From positions 1 through 64,000 of the forward strand of contig CAWHBT010000018.1 in the NCBI GenBank assembly GCA_963827595.1: a stretch of DNA of 64,000 nucleotides, in the 5' to 3' direction. A program made the position numbers and the translations under genes. This stretch comes from DATEDA01 sp963827595. Lineage in GTDB: Bacteria > Pseudomonadota > Gammaproteobacteria > Burkholderiales > SG8-39. Below the pieces are notes generated by a model. That model made no database searches. It worked only from the letters and a program-made list of their open reading frames with translations, and was not told the DNA's origin. Shown here piece by piece: positions 40,113 to 47,218 of this stretch (the stretch's first letter is position 1; each line of letters opens with the position of its first letter).

Positions 40113-40447
40113 GGGGCGTCTTGCTTCTGATCGCGCTCGCGGTCACGGGCTGCGCTCCGGACGCCTGGCGCTCAGCTTTCGACTCGTGGCGTCCCGGCCC
40201 CGAGTTCAGCACCTGGGCGCGCCGCGTCATCCAGGAGTGCCATCCGCTCACGGTCGGCAAGGAGCCGCTCGACAGCCGCTTCGGGCAGGAGACTTTCTTC
40301 AACCTGACGTCGCGGCTCTACTCCGGGCGGATCAACGTGCAGCAGTACAGCAATTCGCTCAACAGCTTCTATCCCGGGGACAACCGCGCGGCGATCGAGT
40401 GCATCGTCGCGAGGGTGCCCCCGACAACCCCTCAAGGAGGAATGTGA
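40094..40447 (+). CDS. Small lipoprotein, first of a tandem pair
   Basis: A 117-residue lipoprotein: leader MAGRALRGVLLLIALAVTGC with lipobox VTGC, then APDAW, VIQECHP, TSRLYSGRINVQQYSN and SFYPGDNRAAIECIV. Two Cys (after VIQE and in ECIV) could pair. I chose GTG 40094; a TTG at 40121 after GAGGGG is possible but gives a weak leader. It overlaps the phosphatase gene. Family unknown; the next gene is its paralogue. Confidence 0.75.
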   Translation: MAGRALRGVLLLIALAVTGCAPDAWRSAFDSWRPGPEFSTWARRVIQECHPLTVGKEPLDSRFGQETFFNLTSRLYSGRINVQQYSNSLNSFYPGDNRAAIECIVARVPPTTPQGGM

Positions 40448-40824
40448 TGCACTCCATCCGCGCCGCCGATCACGCCGTTCTCCCGTCCCGCGCCGCGACC
40501 AGCCATGCGCGGGCTGCGACCTACCTCCTCGTTGCGACCGCCGGCATCGCGGCCTGCGCCCCGGACGCCTGGAAATCCGATCCGGGCTTCAACGGCTGGA
40601 CGAATCAAGTCATCCAGGAGTGCTATCCGCGCTCGATCGGCGGCGCGCAGTTCACTCCTCTCTTCAACGACCCGTCGTTTCTCGACTCGGCGTCGCGGCT
40701 CTACTACCGGAAGATCGACGTCCAGCAGTTCACCAGCTTCGTCAACGGTTTCTACCCGGGGGACAACAAGGCGGGGATCGACTGCATCGTCTCGAAGCTG
40801 CCGCCGACCGTGGGCCCGAAGTGA
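40447..40824 (+). CDS. Small lipoprotein, second of a tandem pair
   Basis: A 125-residue paralogue of the preceding gene: lipobox IAAC, then APDAWKS, VIQECYP, ASRLYYRKIDVQQFTS and GFYPGDNKAGIDCIV. The mature parts align without large gaps, including the CAPDAW start and both Cys. AAGGAGG (40434-40440) overlaps the 3' end of the first gene, and the ATG shares a base with its TGA. Envelope location is likely; function unknown. Confidence 0.78.
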   Translation: MHSIRAADHAVLPSRAATSHARAATYLLVATAGIAACAPDAWKSDPGFNGWTNQVIQECYPRSIGGAQFTPLFNDPSFLDSASRLYYRKIDVQQFTSFVNGFYPGDNKAGIDCIVSKLPPTVGPK

Positions 40825-40951
40825 CGCGCCGTCCCGGGGAATCCGGCTGGCGGTGCTAGTCGTATCATCCGCGGTCCGCTCTGCGGGCCGCCGTAAGGCG
40901 TGGTCCCGCCGCCCCGACCAACGAGCGTGCCCCCACACCAGGAGAGACGCC

Positions 40952-41365
40952 ATGACCGAGAAGACCGACGACAAGATCCGCAAGACCGACGAGGAGTGGC
41001 GCAAGGAGCTCACCGACCTGGAGTACAAGGTGGCCCGCAAGCACGGCACCGAGCGCGCGTTCTCCGGCGCCTACTGGGATCACCACGACCGGGGCATGTA
41101 TCGCTGCGTCGGGTGCGGTCAGGAGCTCTTCAGCTCCGCGGACAAGTTCGACTCCGGCACGGGCTGGCCGTCCTACTGGCAACCGGCGCGCCCCGATGCC
41201 ATCGAGACCCAGGACGACACCGGCTTCCTCATGCGCCGCACGGAGGTGCACTGCTCGCGCTGCGATTCGCACCTCGGTCACGTGTTCGACGACGGTCCCC
41301 AGCCGACCGGGCTGCGGTACTGTATCAACTCGGCGTCGCTCAAGTTCGAGAAGGACAAGGGCTGA
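40952..41365 (+). CDS. msrB: Peptide-methionine (R)-S-oxide reductase MsrB
   Basis: A 137-residue MsrB with zinc-binding CxxC pairs (YRCVGCGQELF and HCSRCDSHLGH), the substrate region GTGWPSYWQP, and the catalytic Cys in LRYCINSASLKF. It reduces methionine-R-sulfoxide with thioredoxin. No signal peptide. GGAGA precedes ATG 40952. Confidence 0.95.
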   Translation: MTEKTDDKIRKTDEEWRKELTDLEYKVARKHGTERAFSGAYWDHHDRGMYRCVGCGQELFSSADKFDSGTGWPSYWQPARPDAIETQDDTGFLMRRTEVHCSRCDSHLGHVFDDGPQPTGLRYCINSASLKFEKDKG

Positions 41366-41466
41366 CGCCACTCGCACCGCCCCGCGGATCCGGTGCGGGT
41401 CCGCGGTGTCCCCCGAGCCGTTTCCCCACGACAGGTCCTTGACTGCTATGGGATAATGCCGCCTGG

Positions 41467-42000
41467 ATGAAGTTCCTGTTCGACCTCTTTCCGGTCCTCC
41501 TCTTCTTCGTCGCGTTCAAGCTGTACGACATCTATGTGGCGACCGCCGTTGCGATCGCAGCGACCTTCGCCCAGGTCGGCTGGCTCAAGCTCCGCGGGCG
41601 GAAAGTCGAGCCGATGCTGTGGGCGAGCCTTGCGATCATCGCGGTGTTCGGCGGCGCGACGCTCGTGCTCCAGAACGAGACCTTCATCAAGTGGAAGCCG
41701 ACGGTGCTTTACTGGCTGTTCGCGGCGGCCCTCGCGGGCGGTGAGCTCCTCGCCGGCCGCAACCTGCTCCGCGCGCTGCTCGGTTCGCAGCTCGAGCTCC
41801 CCGACGCCGCGTGGCGCAAGCTGAACCTGAGCTGGATCGGCTTCTTCACGTTCATGGGCGCGGCGAACCTCGCGGTCGCCTACAACTTCTCCACCGACGC
41901 GTGGGTGAACTTCAAGCTGTTCGGCGGCATCGGCCTGATGCTGCTGTTCCTGCTCGCCCAGGGGCTCGTCCTCGCCAAGTACGTCCAGGAGAAGCCGTGA
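41467..42000 (+). CDS. yciB: YciB/IspZ-type inner-membrane septation protein
   Basis: A 177-residue inner-membrane protein with about five membrane helices. Characteristic start KFLFDLFPVLLFFVAFKLYDIY, then TALALAVLYWLFAAALAGGELLAGRN-like core and the end KLFGGIGLMLLFLLAQGLVLAKYV. Its role is in envelope synthesis/septation. Followed by two copies of a 60-bp repeat and a BolA gene, an order common in betaproteobacteria. Its own stop is the first three bases of the repeat. Confidence 0.92.
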   Translation: MKFLFDLFPVLLFFVAFKLYDIYVATAVAIAATFAQVGWLKLRGRKVEPMLWASLAIIAVFGGATLVLQNETFIKWKPTVLYWLFAAALAGGELLAGRNLLRALLGSQLELPDAAWRKLNLSWIGFFTFMGAANLAVAYNFSTDAWVNFKLFGGIGLMLLFLLAQGLVLAKYVQEKP

Positions 42001-42057
42001 GCCCGCAGGGCCGCCCCAAGGGCGAACCCCGAGCGCGTTGGCGCGAGGGTAGTCCAG
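41998..42057 (+). repeat. 60-bp intergenic repeat, copy 1
   Basis: Begins with TGA (the yciB stop codon), contains the identical core GCCCCAAGGGCGAACCCCGA, and ends GAGGGTAGTCCA. It directly abuts copy 2. All three copies in the window share the core and the GAGGG end. Confidence 0.85.
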
Positions 42058-42115
42058 TGAGCCCGCCGGGCTGCCCCAAGGGCGAACCCCGAGCGCCCGA
42101 GCGCGAGGGCATCCA
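42058..42115 (+). repeat. 60-bp intergenic repeat, copy 2, carrying the bolA ribosome-binding site
   Basis: 58 bp, starts TGA and ends at the base before the BolA ATG (42116). Its GAGGG (42105-42109) lies 6 nt before that ATG and would serve as the Shine-Dalgarno sequence. The core is identical to copies 1 and 3. Confidence 0.85.
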
Positions 42116-42397
42116 ATGACCGACGTGGCGCAGGCGATCCGCGACCGGCTCGCGGTCCTCGATCCCGAAGCGATCGAGCTCGTCGACGAGAGCGCGCTGC
42201 ACGCGGGCCACGCGGGCGCCCGGAGCGGCGGCGGGCACTTCCGGCTGACGATCGTGTCGCCGCGCTTTCGCGGCCAGGACACGCGCGCCCGGCATCGGCT
42301 CGTGTACGACGCGCTCGGGCCGCTGATGCGGCGCGAGATCCACGCCCTCAGCATCCGCGCCGTCGCGCCCGAAGAGCGACCGGCGGCCGCGGCGTGA
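42116..42397 (+). CDS. BolA family protein
   Basis: A 93-residue BolA-fold protein: VAQAIRDRLAVLDPEAIEL, then GGHFRLTIVSPRFRGQDTRARHRLVYDALGP with the conserved F and RH/H residues that bind Fe-S clusters with monothiol glutaredoxins. Between yciB and a parvulin gene, an order typical for betaproteobacteria. Translation would use a GAGGG provided by the repeat just upstream. Confidence 0.92.
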   Translation: MTDVAQAIRDRLAVLDPEAIELVDESALHAGHAGARSGGGHFRLTIVSPRFRGQDTRARHRLVYDALGPLMRREIHALSIRAVAPEERPAAAA

Positions 42398-42425
42398 AAC
42401 GATTTCCCCACCGAAAGGAATTCCG

Positions 42426-43211
42426 ATGACTTCCCTCCGCCTGAGCCTCTGGGTCGCCGCACTGCTCGGGCTCGCCCTCCCCCTCGCGCCCGCGTCGGCG
42501 CAGGAGAAGATTGCCACCGTCAACGGCGTGGCGATCCCCAAGTCCCGCATCGACCTCATCATGAAGGCGCAGGCGCAGCGCGGCACGCCGGACAACCCGC
42601 AGCTGCGCGGCGAGATCCGCGAGCGCCTGGTCCTCCGCGAGGTCATCGCGCAGGAGGCGACGCGCAAGGGGCTCCCGAAGAACGTCGAGGTGCAGACGCA
42701 GCTCGACCTCGCCCGGCAGGAGGTGCTGTGGAACGCCTACGTCGCGGAGTTCATCCGGACCAATCCGGTCTCCGACGCGCAGCTCAAGGCCGAGTACGAG
42801 AAGCAGAAGGCCGGCGCCAAGGAGTACAAGGCGCGCCACATCCTGGTCGAGAAGGAAGACGAGGCGAAGGCGATCATCGCCGACCTGAAGAAGGGCCGGA
42901 AGTTCGAGGAGCTCGCCAAGCAGTCCAAGGACCAGGGCTCCAAGGACCGCGGCGGCGATCTCGACTGGAACGCCCCCTCGAGCTACGTCCCGCAGTTCGC
43001 CGACGCGCTGGTCCGGCTGGAGAAGGGCAAGTACTCCGAGGTGCCGATCCAGACCCAGTTCGGCTGGCACGTCATCCTGGTCGAGGACGTGCGCGCGGCG
43101 ACCAAGTTCCCGTCGTTCGACGAGGCAAAGCCGAAGCTCACCGAGTGGCTCCAGCAGCAGGCGTTCACCAAGAACGTGAACGACCTGCGGGCGAAGGCGA
43201 AAGTCGAGTAG
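42426..43211 (+). CDS. Periplasmic parvulin-type peptidyl-prolyl isomerase
   Basis: A 261-residue exported isomerase. Signal peptide (residues 1-25, ending ASAQ), SurA-like N-terminal helices (VNGVAIPKSRIDLIMKAQ), then a parvulin domain from about 130 (YKARHILVEKEDEA, with GGDLDW and QTQFGWHVILVED). It helps outer-membrane or exported proteins fold. RBS AAAGGAA upstream. It is convergent with purL, which ends 11 nt beyond. Confidence 0.92.
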   Translation: MTSLRLSLWVAALLGLALPLAPASAQEKIATVNGVAIPKSRIDLIMKAQAQRGTPDNPQLRGEIRERLVLREVIAQEATRKGLPKNVEVQTQLDLARQEVLWNAYVAEFIRTNPVSDAQLKAEYEKQKAGAKEYKARHILVEKEDEAKAIIADLKKGRKFEELAKQSKDQGSKDRGGDLDWNAPSSYVPQFADALVRLEKGKYSEVPIQTQFGWHVILVEDVRAATKFPSFDEAKPKLTEWLQQQAFTKNVNDLRAKAKVE

Positions 43212-43221
43212 CGTCCCGCGG

Positions 43222-46200
43222 CTAGTCGACCCACACCCGCGCGTTGCGGAACATCCGCAGCCACGGGCTCGCCTCGTCCCAGCCGTCGGGATGCCACGAG
43301 CACTGGACCGTGCGGAACACGCGCTCGGGGTGCGGCATGACGATCGTGAAGCGCCCGTCCGCCGTCGTGAGCCCGCTGATCCCGCCGGGCGAGCCGCTCG
43401 GATTGAGCGGATAGCGCTCGGTCGCCGCGCCGCGGTTGTCGACATAGCGCAGGCACACCGCGGCCCGCGCGCTGGCCTCCGCGCTCCCGAAGCTCGCCCG
43501 CCCCTCGCCGTGCGCGGTGGCGATCGGGATGCAGCTCCCCGCCATCCCGGCAAAGAAGATCGACGGGCTCTCCGTCACCTCGACCAGCACGAACCGGGCC
43601 TCGAACTGCTCGGAGCGGTTGCGCAGGAATAGCGGCCAGTCGCCGCCGCCGGGGACCAGCTCGCGCGCGGCCGCCAGCATCTGGCAGCCGTTGCAGACCC
43701 CGAGTGCGAACGTGCCCCGGCGCGCGAAGAACGACGCGAACGCGTCGCGTGCGCGGGTGTTGAAGAGGATCGACTTCGCCCAGCCTTCGCCGGCACCGAG
43801 GACGTCGCCGTATGAGAAGCCGCCGCACGCAACGATGCCCCTGAAGCCGTCCAGGCCGGCGCGGCCGGCGATGAGGTCGCTCATGTGGACGTCGATCGAC
43901 GCGAACCCTGCTCGGTCGAAGGCCGCCGCCATCTCGCTCTGCCCATTCACCCCCTGCTCGCGCAGGATCGCGACCCGGGGCGCGGCACCGCGCGCGATGA
44001 ACGGCGCCGCCACATCCGCGCGCGGGTCGAACGTGAGGTGGGCGTGCAACCCCGGGTCCGCGCCATCCAGGATGCGGTCGAACTCCTCCTGTGCGCAGTC
44101 GGGATGGTCGCGCAGCTGCTGCATGCGGTAGCTCACCTCCGACCACACCCGCTGCAGGCCGGCGCGCGCCTCCGCGAACGCTGTCTTGGCGTTGCGGACG
44201 ATCCGGATTTCGTCCCGGGCGTTCGGTGCCCCGATGACGAGCGCGTGGAGGCCCGCATCGGCGAGCCGCTTGATCACCCGCGACCGGTCGTCCGCGAGCA
44301 CCTGGACGACCGCGCCCAGCTCCTCGGCGAAGAGTCCCGCGAGCGCCCGCTCGAGGTCGCGGCCCCGCATGAGCTCCGGCCGCCGCTCGTTGCCGTCGAC
44401 GTCGTGCGCGAGCGGGTCGTAGCAGAGAAGGTCGAGGTTGATCGTCGCGCCGCAGCGCCCGGCGAACGCCATCTCGCACACCGCCGCGAACAGCCCGCCG
44501 TCGGAGCGGTCGTGGTACGCGAGCAGCAAGCCGTCCCGGTTGAGCGACTGGATCGCGGCGAAGAACGCCTGCAGCGCCGCGGGATCGTCGAGATCGGGCG
44601 CTGCGTCCCCCAGCTGCCCGTAGACCTGCGCGAGCTGCGATCCGCCCAGGCGGTTCCGGCCGCGGCCGAGGTCGACCAGGACGAGCTCGGTCGCGCCGAG
44701 GTCGGTCCGGAGCTGTGGCGTCAGCGTCCGCCGCGCATCCTCGCAGGGTGCGAATGCCGACACGACGAGCGACAGCGGCGCGACGACCTCCTTCGCCTCG
44801 CCGCCCTCCTGCCAGGTCGTTCGCATCGACAGCGAATCCTTCCCGACCGGGATCGACACGCCGAGCGCCGGACACAGCTCGAGCGCGACCGCGCGCACGG
44901 TATCGAACAGCGCCGCGTCCTCGCCCGGGAAAGCCCGCCGCCGCCATCCAGTTCGCCGACAGCTTGACGCGCGCGAGGTCGGGGACCGCGGCCGCCGCGA
45001 GGTTCGTCAGCGCCTCGCCGACCGCCATGCGCCCCGACGCCGCCGGATCGATCAACGCCAGCGGCGCGCGCTCGCCGATCGCGAACGCCTCGCCGGCGTA
45101 GCCCGCGAAGTCCATCAGGGTCACGGCGCAGTCCGCGACCGGCACCTGCCACGGCCCGACCATCTGGTCGCGCGCACACAGTCCGCCGACCGTACGGTCG
45201 CCGATCGCGACGAGAAAGGTCTTGTTCGCGACCGTCGGCGCCCGCAGCACGCGAAACGCGGCGTCCTTCAGGTCGACCGCGTGGAGATCGAGCGGCGGCA
45301 GCGCGCGCGCGACGCGCCGGACGTCGCGCAGCATCCTTGGCGGCTTCCCAAGGATCACGTCGAGGTCGACGTCGACGGGCCGGTTGCCGAACTGCGGGTC
45401 CGTGACGGTCAGGTGGCCGTCGCCCGTGGCCGTGCCGAGGACCGCGAACGGGCACCGCTCGCGCTCGCAGATGGCGCGGAACCCGGCGAGCCGGTCGGGG
45501 CTCACCGCGAGCGCATAGCGTTCCTGCGCCTCGTTGCACCAGACCTCGCGCGGCGTCATGCCCGGTTCCTCGCTCGGCACAGCGCGCAGGTCGATCGCTG
45601 CGCCGCGACCCGCGGCGTAAGCCAGCTCCGGGAGCGCGTTGGCGAGGCCGCCGGCGCCGACGTCATGGATCGACAGGATCGGGCTCGCCTCGCCCAGCGC
45701 CGCGCAAGCGTCGATGACTTCCTGCGCCCGTCGCTGGATCTCGGCGTTGCCGCGCTGCACGGAGTCGAAGTCGAGGTCGGCGACGTTCGCTCCGGCCGCG
45801 AGCGAGGAGGCGGCGCCGCCGCCCATGCCGATCAGCATCCCCGGCCCGCCGAGCTGGATCAGCAACGCGCCCGGCGGCACCGGCGCCTTGAGCGCGTGCG
45901 CGGCGCGGATGTTGCCCACGCCGCCCGCGATCATGATCGGCTTGTGATAGCCGCGGGCGACGCCGCCGGCCTCCATCTCGAAGGTGCGGAAGGTGCCGGC
46001 GAGGTTGGGACGGCCGAACTCGTTGTTGAACGAGGCGGCGCCGATCGGCCCCTCGAGCATGATCTCGAGCGCCGAGGCGATCCGGTCCGGCTTCCCGAAG
46101 TGGCGCTCCCACGGCTGCTCGAACCCGGGGATGCGGAGGTTCGAGACGCTGAAGCCGCACAGCCCTGCCTTGGGCTTCGCGCCGCGCCCGGTCGCGCCCT

Positions 46201-47140
46201 CGTCGCGGAGCTCGCCGCCCGAGCCTGTCGCTGCGCCCGGAAACGGCGAGATTGCCGTCGGGTGGTTGTGAGTCTCGACCTTCGCGAGCAGGTGCGTGAG
46301 CTCCGCGTGGCGTCGCCAGCGGCGGTCGGCGTCGGGAAACCACCGGTCGGCCACGCGGCCCTCGAGGACCGCGGCATTGTCCGCGTACGCGACGACGGTG
46401 CCCTGGGGGCTCGCCGCGTGGGTCTTGCGGATCATCCCGAAGAGCGTCTCATCCTGCGGCGCGCCGTCGACGATCCACGCCGCGTTGAAGATCTTGTGCC
46501 GGCAGTGCTCGGAGTTCGCCTGCGCGAACATCGTGAGCTCGACGTCGGTCGGGTCGCGGTCGAGCCGCGCGAACACCGCGGCGAGGTAGTCGATCTCCTC
46601 ATCGGACAGCGCGAGGCCCAGCTCGGCGTTGGTGCGCTCGAGCGCACCGCGGCCCGCGGCGCGCAGCGGCACCAGCGCGAGCGGGCGAGGGGCGGCGTGC
46701 TGGAACAGCGCGTCGGCCGCCTCGATCCGGTCGAGCACGGTCTCGGTCATGCGGTCGTGGAGGCATGCGGCTACGCGCTCGCGGGACCCCTCGCCCGCGA
46801 CGTGATAGGCGATCCCCCGCTCGATGCGGCGGACGGCGGCGAGCCCGCAGTTGTGCGCGATGTCGGTGGCCTTCGACGCCCACGGCGAGATCGTCCCGAA
46901 GCGCGGAGCGACGAGGTATAGCTCGCCGCGCGGCTCGGCGCCTGGCGGGTCCCCATACTCGAGGAGGCGGTCGAGGACCGCCCGTTCGGCCGCTGTCGGC
47001 GCGCGCTCGAGCTCGACGAAGTGCCAGAAGATCGCGCCGGCGACGGCGAGGCTTGCGTGGCGGGCCTTGAGGGCGGTCTCGAGCTTCGCGCGGCGGAACG
47101 CGGAGAGCGCCGCGCTCCCGCGCAAACGGAGGATCGGCAT
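43222..47140 (-). CDS. purL: Phosphoribosylformylglycinamidine synthase PurL, one frameshift
   Basis: The large FGAM synthase of purine synthesis, about 1305 residues if repaired, as in E. coli. N-terminal AQANSEHCRHKIF and KAETHNHPTAISPFPGAATG-like ATP domain; AIRM-like GKDSLSMRT; C-terminal glutaminase with catalytic Cys in LGVCNGCQML and a His/Glu near MPHPERVF. One extra base near 44921-44940, in a CCCGGG context, splits WMAAAGFPG from EDAALFDTV. Purine synthesis is essential without supply, so a sequencing error is likely. Confidence 0.93.
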
Positions 47141-47156
47141 GGGCGGCTAAAGAGCG

Positions 47157-47162
47157 ATTATA
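47157..47162 (-). promoter_or_regulatory. Possible -10 box of purL
   Basis: On the minus strand a perfect TATAAT at 47162-47157, 16 nt before the purL ATG at 47140. No clear -35 was found, and the leader would be short. Confidence 0.35.
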
Positions 47163-47177
47163 CCGGCGCGCGATGAA

Positions 47178-47201
47178 CGCCCGATCCGCCTCGATCGGGC
47201 G
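47178..47201. terminator. Hairpin between the AsmA-like gene and purL
   Basis: A perfect 9-bp stem CGCCCGATC (47178-47186) / GATCGGGCG (47193-47201) with loop CGCCTC, 18 nt past the stop of the AsmA-like gene on the minus strand. No T-tract is visible; a terminator is plausible. Confidence 0.45.
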
Positions 47202-47218
47202 GCCGCGCCGGGCCAGGC

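Noticed and set aside
41998..42115. A coding extension of YciB through the tandem repeats
   Set aside because: The yciB stop codon TGA is the start of the repeat, and the frames through it have no similarity to known proteins.
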